64,000 nucleotides of DNA from Endomychus coccineus (Eukaryota; Arthropoda; Insecta; Coleoptera; Endomychidae), in the NCBI GenBank assembly GCA_958510875.1, contig OY294067.1, positions 247,581,736 through 247,645,735 of the forward strand, given 5' to 3'. How positions within the stretch are numbered: position 1 is the stretch's first letter; the number at the start of each line of letters is the position of its first letter. The position numbers were made by a program, and so were the translations under genes. This document shows, one piece after another, positions 11,421-23,796 of this stretch. Below the pieces are notes generated by a model, which searched no databases, had not been told where the DNA came from, and saw nothing but the letters and a program-made list of their open reading frames with translations.

Positions 11421-11811
11421 ATGATCTTCAACGTACTTGTTTGTATTTCCATTTCAGAGTCAGTTTATGTTGTTGAAATTTTATTTCTTACTTTTTTGAA
11501 TATTTTATATATTTTTTTCATGAATAAAAGCACATTTCTACATTTTGTTTCCTATATGATTGTAATCTTCATTGCACATGATTGCTATTTTAATTTCATA
11601 GTACATGTTGTCATCAAGATAGTTCATAAATAAATAAAAATGTTCTTCTACATTTTGTTTCATTTACGAGTGATAACTTACTGAAATAATTCGAACGTAT
11701 AGCACTATACAGTATCGGAAATAATTCTTCTGGGGTATAGACATAAATCTACACATGCAACAAGGAACGCAATGATATAATAATACCACATAAACAAGAG
11801 AGACGCACTGC

Positions 11812-11976
11812 TATGCGAAGATGGTATATTTGGGACATCGGGGAATGTGATCAGATAGGTTTGCTTCATTATTTTTCAGGAATTTACATTAAATATAAAT
11901 TATGAAATAAGATTCAACATTTTGTATGTCAAAATAACAGCAAATATCTACTTCGAGTTACGTATGAATCAATATA
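11812..11976. repeat. Dispersed repeat, copy 1 (interrupted)
   Basis: Shares an ordered set of blocks with 14640-14850: AAGATGGTATATTTGGGACATC, then GATCAGATAGGTTT, then TATGTCAAAATAA, then a TACGTA-GA-T-AAT block. A TA-flanked DNA transposon derivative begins at 11977 inside it. Identity of the family is unknown. Confidence 0.5.
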
Positions 11977-12583
11977 CCGGGATATCAAAAATTATCTTGA
12001 TCAGGGGTGGTTGTGGAATCTAAAACGTGTGTCTTACTTTACGTTTGAAATAATTATGTCACTGTCACACTGACATCATCAATAACCTACAAATTTCATA
12101 CCTATTTATTTCAGTTGTAAAACAATAATGAACTACAAATTAAAAATTATCTTGGTTAAGGGTGGTTGTGGAATGTAAAACGTTTGTCTTACGTTAAATT
12201 TTGGATATGTTTCGTTGTGTCAGAAGCTGTTAAGTCATTGTGCTGAAATTTTCTAATCCAGTTTTTGAATCATGCCTCTTACCACACAGCACAAAATTTT
12301 CATGATTGAAGCATATTTTGGAACGGGTGCGCTAGTTAATGTGCATCGAACAAAACGGGGGACATTTCCAACAATTACTGTAATTTAGTTTTTCTTGTTA
12401 CTAAAACCGTTATTTCATAATTTGTAGTTCATTATTGTTTCACAACTGAAATAAATAGGTATGAAATTTGTAGATTATTGATGATGTCAGTGCGACAGTG
12501 ACATAATTATTTCAAACGTAAAGTAAGACACACGTTTCAGATTCCACAACCACCCTTGACCAAAATAATTTTTCATATCCCGG
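11977..12583. mobile_element. DUF4817-type Tc1/mariner deletion derivative, copy 1
   Basis: Flanked by TA on both sides (11975-11976 and 12584-12585), with ends CCGGGATATC and GATATCCCGG-like. The inverted arms are ~160 bp (11977-12140 and 12420-12583). Internally, a second copy of the left terminal sequence (AAAATTATCTTGGTTAAGGG) starts near 12140, and the start of the transposase (reading MPLTTQHKIFMIEA-like) lies at 12273-12340. Compared with the copy at 45598-46353, the coding remnant is shortened further, and the outer ~160 bp of the left end is an inverted copy of the right end. Non-autonomous. Confidence 0.75.
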
Positions 12584-13640
12584 TATCTAGAAGATGTAGT
12601 TTGATGAAATTGTTTAGCTGAACTGATCGAATTTAGAAATTCCAAAAAAAATTGCTAAATATATGTGAACGTCTGGCTGAACGAGATGGTATTCCGTTCC
12701 GGTCACCATATTATGATTAGTGATGCTGTCAAGACGAATTTTGTGTCTCGTGTAGCTTCGATTGTATCTCGACTATAAGATCGAGACGCCTTCTCGAGTC
12801 TCGATTTATTATTATTAATGTTTCATAAGCATTCACTCACATTTCCCAAAACAAAATATGGTGTAATGTACCTTATTACAGCAGAACAACTAAAAAATTT
12901 ATCATCGACAGCGGGCATGCGGCAAATTTTTTACTACCGGGATGCGTATTGCCAAGCTTATTCGGCTATATTCGGCCCCGGTGTCCAGGAACTGTCGATG
13001 AACCTGAATACTATAATGAAGAATCTCAATACGGGTGCTCATCCTGAGTTTCAATTGGTGCTACTCCTAAGCCCACTTAGCACAGCCTTTCAAATTGTAT
13101 GACCCTAGATTTTAATACCAATTCCATCAATTGAACAAGATGTTAAGAGGGTTAATAGGAAAAAGGAAAAAGTGTTGTTTTGGCTAAGTCTCCCTATAGT
13201 AATGAACCAAAAATATCCTTCAATAAGAACGAAGAGAGTGAAAATGAAAAAGTAAGAGATACAAAAAGATGCCGAGGAAGAAATAATTAGCAACAAAAAA
13301 ATACTCCACACTAAAGCTAACGAAATAAGATGAAAGAACAAACATGTCAAGAAAACTTTGAACAAAAATAGGGAAAGGAAAATAAACATAGCTCAGGACA
13401 GCAATAATAGTGGAAATGAAGAGCATAGTATGAATGTCTTTATTGCAGAGATTTGTATTCAACAAGATAATGTTCTATGTCCTATCAGTGCTGTATGGAA
13501 TGAACTCATAACTCTTCTAAGGCATTAACAGTAAAGATGTAGTCTTAGTAAATAGTTTCTAGTTTTTAAATGACTTTTCCCTACTTTCTCTATTAATTTT
13601 CCGCTAAAACTTCTCTATCCCAGGTCAAATGACATGAAAT
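12584..13640. other. No recognised gene
   Basis: Holds a 94-codon plus-strand ORF (12818-13102) and lysine/phenylalanine-rich ORFs that follow base composition. None shows a motif I recognise. GAGACG/CTCGAG-rich sequence near 12775-12805 is a short imperfect inverted repeat. Confidence 0.4.
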
Positions 13641-13659
13641 TTTGGAAAATTGAAGAACC

Positions 13660-14000
13660 ATATCATTAATTATAATTGTTGCCTTCTTAGTATTACTTGT
13701 TGTTCTAATGCACCTATTGATTATTCTGCCCCGTATTTCCGTACCTATATCTTACGGTATTATAATAATTATGATCCTTATGTAAATATAAAGACCCATT
13801 TCAAAGGTAGAGATGTGACGTCACACTATCGAAGTCATTTTGTGAAGGTAGTTTTTGATAAGGCGATGCACATGATTGTAATTATTCCATTAAATAGAGT
13901 AACAGCCAAGAATAACTTGAACGCATTGAAGATATCATTATGTTGCCACCGTGAAATCTATAGAGCGATATTCTTGGTCGCAAAAACTCCTATCATAAAC
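13660..14000. repeat. Dispersed repeat with TGACGTCA motif
   Basis: The 139-codon ORF here (13650-14069) lies in a repeat: 13725-13830 (CCGTATTTCCGTACCTATAT to GTGACGTCAC) resembles 14840-14955 (CATATTTGACAGTATTATAT to GTGACGTCAC). The ORF is not conserved in the second copy, so I do not treat it as a gene. TGACGTCA is at 13816-13823. Confidence 0.45.
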
Positions 14001-14639
14001 TTTAAGTTATATTCGAGAAATAAATGTAGTACTATGAAAATGTCAGTCACCAATTTCCATGAAACATAAACGATGGTAGAATGATAAAAGTTGGAAGGAA
14101 TGAAAGTTCGTGATATTGTGTACAATTCAAAATATTTGAATAAGTCAATCACCCGATATACTCTAAATTCAAAATGGGAGATGCAACAAACCACTGTGAA
14201 AATTGCATAAATAAATTTCATCTAAAGCGGTAATATGAGTTTGATCATATCTTCTCATTAAATGGTAATTGCCATCTAGATGTGGTTTTTACTTTGATGC
14301 GAGCAACTGTTTGCTGTATACTGTTTCTCAAAGTAAAACATATTAAAACCGGATGAATATTTCATGACGATTCGTTAAAAGTATATGACCCTTGATATTT
14401 CGTCAAATCTAATTAATGATTGCATGAAGCCAATGACTAATGAACAAAACAATATTTACTCTCGAAAACTGGTATTCTAGATAATGTATCACAGTTTCAC
14501 GTTGAAATCAACATAATCAGATAGTATTAGATTAATATTGACCTTTATCGTAGTAAGGAATAAGTGTTAGAATGAACGCATTTCCTCCTGTTATAAGTTT
14601 TATTAAAATTTTCTCTTATTACAAATATATAGAATTTCG

Positions 14640-15000
14640 AATGCGAAGGTGGTATACTTGGAACATCTGACGAATATCAGATCAGATAGGTTTCTTCCAT
14701 TATTTTCTAAAATTGGAATTAAATATAAATAAAACTTTTTTATGTCAAAATAATAACTTTCTGCTCTGAGATTACAGTAATCAAAGTTCTTAAATAAATG
14801 TTAACTCAGGGTCAGGGCTACGTACGAGTTAATGAACCCATATTTGACAGTATTATATTATGGTCCTTATGTACATCGAAATAAAGGCCAATTTCACAAT
14901 TGCTTAAAATACGAATTGGAATCTACGACAGTGAAAAATTGTGACGTCACATAATCTGAAGTTCTATTTGATATAATTTTATTTGGTTTCTGTTGTATGG
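14640..15000. repeat. Dispersed repeat, copy 2
   Basis: Its first part matches the repeat at 11812-11976. Its second part, from 14840, matches 13725-13830, including TGACGTCA at 14942-14949. The two short repeats therefore look like pieces of one family, intact only here. No coding content recognised. Confidence 0.45.
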
Positions 15001-15164
15001 ATGATAATAACACGAGACTTTAAATTGCGATATGTATTCCATCACATACCCAAGCGCTACAAGATTTACAAGGGCAAGTAAAATCAATCAATTACAAAAG
15101 GAACTTCCAAAAAACTCACCTGCCGGAAATTCAAGAAACTAACTTGCGATAACGTTGCCGCTTG

Positions 15165-15245
15165 GAGTTTCGAACCTATAGGCTATTTGAAGCAAAAGAA
15201 TATGAGAGTGGGGCTTTACCCACTGGCCGCTAGGGGTGTGCTTCC
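15165..15245 (-). repeat. tRNA-derived SINE-like relict
   Basis: On the minus strand there is an A-box-like GGCCAGTGGGTAAAGCC followed ~35 bases later by a B-box-like GGTTCGAAACTCC. This spacing is typical of a tRNA-derived RNA polymerase III promoter. The cloverleaf is incomplete and there is no reason to call a functional tRNA. SINE origin is an inference from the two boxes. Confidence 0.5.
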
Positions 15246-15249
15246 AACG

Positions 15250-16305
15250 ATCAATAGAATAGATTTATTTTGTGTCAAGTACATAGAATGCTCACACGGG
15301 TCAGAGTTTACATATAAAAATTGTGTGAAAATATAAGTATGTAATATAAAAACAAACATATTAATAAAATAATTATCAGTGTTCGATAATAATAATCACT
15401 AATTAAAACAAAACAGAGCAAAAATTTCAGTTAAAAAAAGAGATTTTTTGCTTGATAATGTCAGATACACTGTTATAGCATTAGTTTTTACGATAAAAAA
15501 TATTCCACATGTTGTGATTTAATTCTTCGTTTATTAGCTTGTCCGTTAGGTACCTATCTTCTAAAATTAATTTTAATTTAATATCTCTGAAATCGGTGGT
15601 TATTCTGTTTAATCTGCTTAGGCTTTTTTTCTCATATGATTGGGATTATGTTGGCCAACAGTGTCATAAGTGTGAATGTGATATCTTATGTGATGGAATA
15701 CATCTCAGAATCTAACGTCTCTTAACACAACCTGTAATAGTAGTATAGCCAGTTATTCTTTAAGAAGCTACCTGGCGACAAATTTAGAGAATATGGTTAA
15801 TGTTGACAAACTCCATTATTCAAAAATAAAATTAGTTCAGGCAAATTAGAATTTGTTCGTTGAGAGCCCTACACACTCTCACTGTTACTCCGTTTGAACC
15901 TGAGCGATAAACAAAGCTGAAAGTGAGAAGAACAACACAGTTATTCGCGCTGTGTTTTCCACAGTTTCATCAAATTCTGTAATTGGCGTGTGTTCTAGCT
16001 CAGTCCCAATATTCAACTATTTCTGACTATCAATTGTATAACTGGATCATCAATGTCAGTCATGTAGGAATCCAAATGTTCCCGCAGATACTTCCTAATG
16101 CCACTGATTTCATGTACTTCAATTTTTTTATTTATTGAGGACGATCAAAGTAACAGCCACTACAAAGAAACATTTTCGTAATATCACTTCCAACTTCAAA
16201 TTCTACCAATTTTACAGTCTTCGATTATATGAAAATATCTTATTTTAATGATTATCAATTGATTATTGATTGTCAATATATTGAAAGTTCAATATCTGAT
16301 GTAAA
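15250..16305. other. No recognised feature
   Basis: AT-rich sequence; nothing supported on either strand. Confidence 0.45.
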
Positions 16306-16308
16306 TTT

Positions 16309-16430
16309 TATGGAATAAAATTAAAGAATCTTGGGCGCGGTATATTAGACTGTAAACAACTGCATATCATGATATTCAGTTGTTCACAGATCAATATACC
16401 GCGCCCATGATTCATTAATTTTATTCCATA
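16309..16430. mobile_element. Small palindromic MITE
   Basis: A 122-bp palindrome. TATGGAATAAAATTAA and GGGCGCGGTATATT on the left are mirrored by AATATACCGCGCCC and TTAATTTTATTCCATA on the right. The arms are ~54 bp and nearly identical, with a 14-base centre. No coding capacity. Flanking bases are compatible with a TA target but this cannot be proved. Confidence 0.7.
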
Positions 16431-18865
16431 TTGGAAAAAATACAATTTGACGCAGAATTACCATCGAAAAATTTGACAAAATCAAAAAATTGAAAGACCG
16501 CGTTGTTTTTATACAACATCACCAAACTATTGAATTTTCCACATTTTATTGATGCTTCTTGAATATATCTGATTTTGGGCAAAGACTTAAGGATACTTGA
16601 CAACATAGTACAAAATTTTACATCAAACTAATGCTAAACGTTATCACAAGGATTTATCATTAAGTTATTCAATTTCGGATTTTCGGAAATATCATAATTC
16701 TTGATTCAACCCGTCTCAATTATTTATATATTGATTTACTGAACATTGAACCTTAACTCATAAAACTCTTAGAGCATTGTCTCTCCATTTAAAAATCCAT
16801 TGATTATTGACACTTTCAGATTAGGGGAGAATTTGTAGATGACAGTTAAAATGCTGTGTCAAAATAAAGCATCTTATGGACATTATTGTCTTTCTATCCT
16901 GCTCCAAACAATTTGGATGATTCCGCTGAGGAGAATAAGTATGAGTTACTATTACCATTCATTTAGTGTTCACAATTTATCTCTAAGTAACTCGTACATA
17001 TGTATAAATGAACAAAAATCTTCCTTTGTACTTTGCCTCATAATTTATTTTTATTTTCAATCCATGCAAAACCAACATGCTGCAGTCTTTGTTTCAAATA
17101 CTTAGATTGCAGTCTCATTTACATTCAAATTGAGTCTGTGATATATTCATGACTTGTCTCATACCCAGAGAAGAATTTTCCAATAGTGTTCCGATACAAC
17201 TTGCTGACTAGTAGATCATGATGCAGAAATAAATTTAATAACCAATATACAAATGTGATTGTTTTATTGTAGACACTAAAACGCAGTCTTTTTTTCTCAA
17301 TTTTTCCACCATAGTTTCTTTTTCTGAAGCGATTCATCATCAAACATCGCGCGTCAGAGTTCTGGCTAATAACTAGTAATCGGTATAATCGAGATATGAA
17401 AATCTAAATTTATTAAATATATGATATGAATAACTTCCCTATGCTTATTCATACGTTCTGGAGATGACACGTTAATTGTCGGAACTATAGTCAGAATAAT
17501 AGTGATATAAAAACAATATGATAGTGTTTTATTCTATCAATATCATAAATTATCACGCAACGGTTATCACCATTTATATTTCGATGTAACAATAGAAACG
17601 TTGTTAAAAGACAATTACGGAGGAATATGAACAAATACTATGAAGCTGAGAAGGATAAGAAACAAGAAGAAGAGGTGATTCTAAAATTTCCAAAACATGT
17701 GAGAACTGCAAATTTGCTGTTGAAGATCGCTTATGGAATATAACTTCCATAGTGAACCATATTGTTCATAACCACTAGCTTGCCAATATGTACTGATCTA
17801 TACAAACATTCACAAGAAGCAAACAAAGAAGTACACGAATTCATAATATTTTGGAAGTATTTTTATGAATGACAATTTAAATAACTTAAATAGAGACGAA
17901 ATAATTGGCATAGTCTCCTGGGGAAACAGTTCAATAACGAGGAAATCTTCAGAAAAATTATTCAAGATTCCGTTATACATTTCTATACTATAGGTACCTT
18001 ATCTAATGAAACTTTTCGCCCCTATTGACTTTTGACAGTCCTCCTGCTCCACAGAATGTAGTTCCAAGACTTTTGAGATATACGTTATTCACGTTTCAGC
18101 TCCTGACCTGAACGTTACGTAGTTTGATCTAGTGGCTTGGACTGTAGTACTGCCTTCAATATGAGAAGAGTCTGTGCCTTAAAAGTACTAACGGTTCAAT
18201 GTGAAAGCATTCTTCTGAAGTTTTGAGTCCGATTTATAATTTTTCCGAGTGGAATGTTGGAGAGTTATATTGTAAATAACTATTCGTGGAATTCTTAAAT
18301 AAATATATTCACATTATTTCCTCTTGTTATTCATGGAACGATTTCCCAGCCCATCAATCCCATATCCATTCATAATTCCCGTACTTGGTTGATGGCTATC
18401 TAAATTGAAAAACGTTATTTAAATGATGCTGAGAATCTTCGAACTCTGAGATCAAAGTATGAGTCATATTGAGTTGGTTTTATCGGAATAGAATTCAATG
18501 ATTCACAAATTTGCCAAGAATGTTTTACTTTAGAATTCATTAATAAACTTGGGAATGTTGAGCACTAGAACATAATAGTTTCTACTGAAGTCCCATATTT
18601 TTTCTGTGCACATACCAATGAAAGCATGACATATTAACGGGAAATATTTGAATGTGATGATATTGAATGTGAATGTTGGATTGACTCGAATTTTTATGCG
18701 CCACAACTGCTGTCAAGCCAATGGAAAGACTTTTGAATTTAGTGAATGCACCGCAATGGACTATAAATCTTTCATCATGAGCAAAATTGAATTAAGAAGG
18801 AAGTCCAATATTTACAGAGATTATGATTGCGTCATGTTATTGGTTATTATTGGTTATTGGTTAAC
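16431..18865. other. No recognised gene
   Basis: Short ORFs only, none with family resemblance. No repeat partner noticed within the window. Confidence 0.4.
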
Positions 18866-18867
18866 AT

Positions 18868-19460
18868 GGTAGCGAGCTCAATAGTTCAGTACACCCTTCC
18901 GAAGACTCTTGTACACTATCCCCTGAAACATTTCAAAGGCTTGACAGAATTCTAGGAAGAGTTTTACGCTTTGATCCTCTATGTCATTGGTCGTGATGAA
19001 CCCAGGCCAGATAAATCTGGTTCAAATGAGCGCAGGACATTCACAGAGAAACTGGGTTGATGACTTCACTTTGTCTCCCTCCCATATCTTACAAGAGCGA
19101 GTATCACTTTCCCCCAATGAATGTCTACATTTCATCAGAATTTCGTTACCTGTGAAGGCAGCCACCATTGCTGAAGCATGTTGATCTGCCGAATGGTACC
19201 GCAAGATCTGTATACCCCTCTGTAGGGTATACCTTCTTGGGCCAGTTTGTCCTCTCTCTCATTCCCTTTCCAACCTGAGTGACCCGGAATCCAGGTAAGG
19301 TTGAGCATATTGCCATCGGTCAGCCTGTTAAGGATCTCCTCGGTATCCCTGACAAGCCATGAGGGTACAATCGGGCTTCTCAGTGCATTGAGTGCCGCCC
19401 GACTGGCAGAACAGATCCAGATGGTCTCACTTACACTAGCATAGCGGAGTAGCTTCTTTG
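18868..19460 (-). pseudogene. LINE 3' end: RNase H and C-terminal zinc-knuckle relict
   Basis: Minus-strand reading gives, in order, an RNase H-like CSASRAALNALRSPIV (about 19370-19420), the signature WIPGHSGWKGNEREDKLA (about 19220-19290), and a C-terminal FLCECPALI segment (about 19022-19050). RNase H followed by a cysteine-rich C-terminal knuckle is typical of R1/LOA/I-type non-LTR retrotransposons. In-frame stops and an E-for-A change in the GNExAD motif indicate a dead copy. The upstream RT is absent. Confidence 0.75.
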
Positions 19461-19719
19461 CGTTATGTTTATGGCAACAAATTTACCATCGAACAAGAGT
19501 TTGATGGTGAATTCCCTTCTGGATACAGTAGTTATGAGATACCCAACAGTGAATCAGAGTTCAACAATTACAGGTAATAACTTGTACACATAGGTTCATA
19601 TGAAGTTAATGGCAACTATGCATTCCACATTAATATACAGCTCTCAATTTTTCAGTCACTATTTACTGTACCATTCTTAGAGAGGAAATTCAAAGTTGAG
19701 TTATAATATAATAATAAAG

Positions 19720-20110
19720 TCACCAGTCACAATGGTTATGATACTGACATAGTCAAAAATTTTGTGAGAAAGGTAAAACATAGAATTGCTATTCGGGAAT
19801 CTAGGATTCTAACTTCCAGGTCAATTACATTGTGCTATTTGCGCTATTTTACATCCATGTGGGATACCATTAGCATCACGACTATGCACACCACTCAAAA
19901 GCAGTTGGGTACTTCGAAAAATAAGATTGACGTGGAGAGAAGTTGCGGACTTATGAAATATAGCGATTGTAATAAGAGCTATCGACAAAATATTGGTGCT
20001 CGATACTAGAAATATCTAGGTCATATCAGTTATAGGAGATTTGAAAAGTCTAGTGTTGCTTCACATTTTTTGATAAAGCAGGTCATCCTATAAGATCAGG
20101 TAACTTGAAA
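19720..20110 (+). pseudogene. Penelope-like GIY-YIG endonuclease relict
   Basis: Translation gives TTQKQLGTSKNKIDVERSCG (19892-19951, plus strand), then LMKYSDCNKSYRQNIGARY, a stop, then KYLGHISYRRFEKSSVASHF. The order is that of the PLE linker and GIY-YIG nuclease: a degraded GxYK start, then the DCNKSY core, then the later conserved block. It is followed ~190 bp downstream by a hammerhead-like motif, as expected for a PLE terminal repeat. Frameshifts and stops throughout. Confidence 0.55.
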
Positions 20111-20289
20111 CTTTTAGAACTTCATGTTGCTGGTTCCATATGAAGTTGAACAGCTTGGAACATGTTAATATTGATTTCAATAAATATAATTTAATGAATG
20201 TAGATTACGGCTTCATACCCAATTCCATCCCATAACATTTATTGTGCGGAATAATAGCTAGCGAATGTAAAAATATTTATTTATAAAAT

Positions 20290-20345
20290 ATTTTTTCTAC
20301 TGAAGATGGCATCCTAGTTACCGAAATACGTATCCAGATTTCTAA
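20290..20345 (+). ncRNA. Hammerhead-like motif in PLE terminal repeat, decayed
   Basis: CTGAAGA at 20300-20306, an extra T, a weak stem II (GG...CC), GAAA at 20323-20326, then A-TA-CG-TA-T forming a 3-bp stem III with a 2-base loop and C20334 at the cleavage position. Stem I offers only TCT/AGA after a mismatch. The core is intact by eye; stems I and II are weak. Confidence 0.4.
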
Positions 20346-20459
20346 CTAGCAAGGTGGTGCTTGGATTTAATTATTTGATACCTTTTTTGCAGGTTGAATT
20401 TGTATAAGGCAAACATTTCATTTCGTATAGACAGAATTCCATATAGACGATAAAATTAT

Positions 20460-21990
20460 TCGTTTAATCTCACTTCATTCTTCTTTTTCTCCAAATTATC
20501 CAGAAGATGAGCTTGAAAGTAACCAGAAACTCATCTCAATTACAAATTTGATGTAATTAAGGAAAAAAGTACCGGTTTTTATATTTTAATTATCAACCCA
20601 GTAAATTACCCAATTTATAAAGATTTAGATTTAGGGCTTTGCTATAAACCGCCAAAGAGAAACATTGCCGGTTTTTTATCGACGGAGTAAATTAAGGGGT
20701 CTCTCTCCTAAGTCTACCCTAGCGGCGACAGAATGCAATAATCCGGATATGTCGTCTGCTAACGTTAACCAGTTAAAATACGTTAAAACTTTTCTATAGA
20801 GTAAACAGTATATTGATGTTTGCTGAACAAATCACATCAGTTGCAATATTGTTTTGTTGAAGTTGGAACTTTTGGAAGCATTATAGATTTTCTTTTAATG
20901 ATGACAAGAGCTGATACCATAACAATTGCTTTCCGTTTCAGTGGTGGGATTACGGATTCCTTTGTTAGACTGTATCAACTAAGTAACTTGATATTATTTA
21001 CGACTTTACAAACAAGATTAAATGATTTCATATATAGGCCTTTAATCCGTATACGACCTAACTATTCAAGTAGATATAATACCGGTGATACCAAAATGTA
21101 ATTCCATTAGAGGAGAAATTCAAATTATATATTCGTATTCTGAAACTTGTTCATAGCTGGGCAATATCCTTTCATCCATATATCTATAATACAATTATAA
21201 CAAATGAATTATCCATCCTCATTCTACAATAATACTACATAACCTTAATGAGTGTTCCTGTACTTAAGTTGCTATTTTCAATAACAGTAGATCTGAAACA
21301 ATGAGAAAAGTTCAGCTGAAATAATGTCTGGAAAATATGTGAAAGATGTTACCTATTTGGCTTTCTCTCCTCACATTACGCTAGATCTATTTCTCTTCTA
21401 TTTGATTCACTCGAGAAACATTTTAGGAAATCGTCTCCTACGATTAAATTTTTTTTTTTTAATCTTCTGTATCCATCCAAATGAGTGGCGCGCAATCCTC
21501 GCCAAACCAGGAATATACCATTTGACAACACTTTCAGTCGATTTCATTCATTTGACCTGAAAGTTCCTATATTCGTTGTGAATCTAAATTTCAATAGATT
21601 CGATTAGAATGAAACTTCAGAAGTACAGAAACAATTATTTTTACCAGGTGATGGTGTGCTGTGTAAACTGCGAAAATGCAAAATGACAATGAAGGGCCAT
21701 ACCTTCCTATCCCTGCCGTTAGAGTCAGAGTTGCTGCAGCGATACAACTGAGTGTCTCAACTGTAAATATGATTACTGATAAACGGAGAATTTGCTTAGC
21801 CAAGAAAAAAAACGGAAACCGTCTAAAATGGTTCTGAATGTGGATGATTTTGGAACAAGTATACAATAGTGATTTGATTTAAATATTAGATGTCTCAAGA
21901 TGTAACGCTTTCTTTTGAAAAATTGAGTAATTACTTGGATTGTGTGTGTTTGGGTGAATGTTACAGTTACAGTTAGATAATATGCATAAT
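20460..21990. other. No recognised gene
   Basis: Several short ORFs (93 codons or fewer) without motifs. Nothing else supported. Confidence 0.4.
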
Positions 21991-22052
21991 TTTGTGTTTA
22001 TATGAAAATTCTCGGGAAATAGGTCACATTAACACTCTGTTTTAAAATTTCC

Positions 22053-22094
22053 GTCTTTACGTACGTTTCGGTCTCACGACCATCATCAGAAGAC
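22053..22094 (-). ncRNA. Hammerhead ribozyme, best core in the window
   Basis: Minus strand, 5' to 3': GTCTT (stem I), CTGATGA, an extra T, GGTC-GTGA-GACC (stem II, 4 bp), GAAA, then A-CG-TA-CG-T forming stem III (3 bp counting A15.1-U16.1, 2-base loop), A at the cleavage position, and AAGAC pairing with stem I. All catalytic-core bases of the hammerhead consensus are present; the only irregularity is the extra U before stem II. Short stem III suggests action as a dimer or with help from tertiary contacts. Confidence 0.7.
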
Positions 22095-22324
22095 TTATTA
22101 TGTCTAAAACTTGATTACTTAAAATTAATTGTATTACACAAAGCGTCCAAATCTGGATTTCCAGTGAATTTTTGATAATTTTACTATAGCATCGAGGTTT
22201 ACAATTTCGTGTAATCGTGTTTCTGTTCGTTTCGGCGACGTGGGCATTTTAATTGAAATTGGTGCAATTTGGACGCTTTGTGTAATACAATTAGTTTTAA
22301 GTAATCAAGTTTTAGACATGATAA

Positions 22325-22366
22325 GTCTTTTGATGATGGTCGTGTGATCGAAACGTACGTAAAGAC
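22325..22366 (+). ncRNA. Hammerhead ribozyme-like, C3-to-U copy
   Basis: The mirror copy, on the plus strand: GTCTT (22325-22329), TTGATGA, an extra T, GGTC-GTGT-GATC (one G-U pair), GAAA at 22350-22353, 3-bp stem III with TA loop, A22361, then AAGAC (22362-22366) pairing with stem I. C3 of the core is T, which should abolish or strongly reduce cleavage. Confidence 0.6.
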
Positions 22367-22439
22367 GAAAATTTTGAAACAGAGTGACCTATTTCCCGAG
22401 AATTTGTATATAAATTCATACTGGGTCAAGAATCTTCAT

Positions 22440-23795
22440 TATTATAATTTTGTGTTACTATTCTTGTCGATGTGCAATATTTAAAGCAACTGTAGTGTCC
22501 AAAGTAGTGGAGTAGTAACAAGCAAATTCATTTCAGCATTAGAAAGTTGCAGTTTCATCCAAAAACTTGAAACAGAATGCTGGCATTAAGGGAAATGATA
22601 CAAGCAAATCTTCAGGTAGAAGATGGTCTGCCTCGAAATTCCTCAGCTAGGACCAGCACATATTCGCAAGCACTGTTTACATCTCTTGGTCATAGGCACC
22701 ATCAATAGTTATCAAAGAAGTAATATCATACAGAAAATGGATAGGTGACTGATATAGAAGTTTACGTGTCTTTGGTTGTTTTATGAAAAAGAAATATATA
22801 CGAGAGGGACTCCAAATAATTATTAGATAGCGGAAATTGCATGTTTCCAAACATCAAATTCGAGAATAGGTATTGCTATCTTCCTCATACCACTTATAGA
22901 AATAGGTACAATATATCGGTTGAGTTTAAAAGACCGGTAAATTCAGATTTAATAAGAGCGATGGAGATTAGACAGAGATGGCTATAGTATGGGTGTGACT
23001 TATCAATGCGCCTGTACTTATTTAGCGATAAATAGATGATGTATTCGATGGATTCATCTTACTTGAAGCGTTTATGGTACGATACCTAACCAAAACTAAT
23101 TTTCTGAAATAACTGTTCGATAACATAACAGTGAAAAGTCAACATCCGCGCATCTCGCATAAACAGAACTTCTAAACAGTTTATAGCGTCTTACTTGTCC
23201 ATCTTGTAATGCGATACAATTCGTCTGAGAAGCTCCAACTCACAAGACTCTTGTAGATTATAGAGATTCGAGAAAATAAGCTGAATATCACACATGAGTC
23301 AACTTCAAAACAACATACGAGTGTGAACGAAATTTATTATTTGGAAAAACAAAGATGCGTGCGTATAACCCGTGATTTCTCGTATTGGTGAATGTTCTTC
23401 AGGTGCTCCACAAAACAGGAGGATAAATAATTCAACATAAAATTGCATCAAAATAACAATTTTTACAATTTCTCCAATTCATAGTTTATATTGTATGCCT
23501 CTTCCTGCTAGGCATATCTGAGAAGAAGTTCTAGACGTTCCTGATATAAATTATTATTCATTGGAGAGATTATGGACATTAAAAAATCGTATACTTATTT
23601 ATCCTTTCTAATTACATAATTTTATCTTGAACCGTTCCGAAGATATTTGCAAAAATCGATTTTCACCATTTGAAGTGTTGTAGCTTCCTTAGGAAGAATT
23701 TTTCGAACCTTCGTTCTCACGAACATTCTTTTTAATCATCGCAGAAATCTCCTCTTGACGTTTTTCCCATGAATTTAGAAACCCCCTGAATACAG
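22440..23795. other. No recognised feature
   Basis: No coding motif or repeat partner noticed. Confidence 0.4.
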
Positions 23796-23796
23796 G

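Larger units (their letters stand above)
21998..22412. mobile_element. Inverted pair of PLE-type terminal repeats with hammerheads
   Basis: Left arm 21998-22151 and right arm 22266-22412 are inverted copies with a ~114-bp spacer. Each arm runs from an outer CTCGGGAAATAGGTCAC block through a hammerhead motif to an inner TTGGACGCTTTGTGTAATAC block. The outer block also bounds the PLE relict at 39199-39885, which ties this repeat to Penelope-like elements. No protein remains between the arms. Confidence 0.75.

Noticed and set aside
11343..11633. Hydrophobic 96-codon ORF that looks like a membrane protein
   Set aside because: Phe/Ile/Leu-rich translation follows from T-rich sequence downstream of a dead LINE. 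No family resemblance or start context.
13105..13465. Minus-strand hydrophobic ORFs
   Set aside because: Reverse translation of an A-rich stretch; two overlapping frames give equally hydrophobic products, a sign of base composition only.
13650..14069. 139-codon ORF, one of the longer ones in the window
   Set aside because: Overlaps a dispersed repeat also found at 14840-14955, where the frame is not conserved. No recognisable domain.
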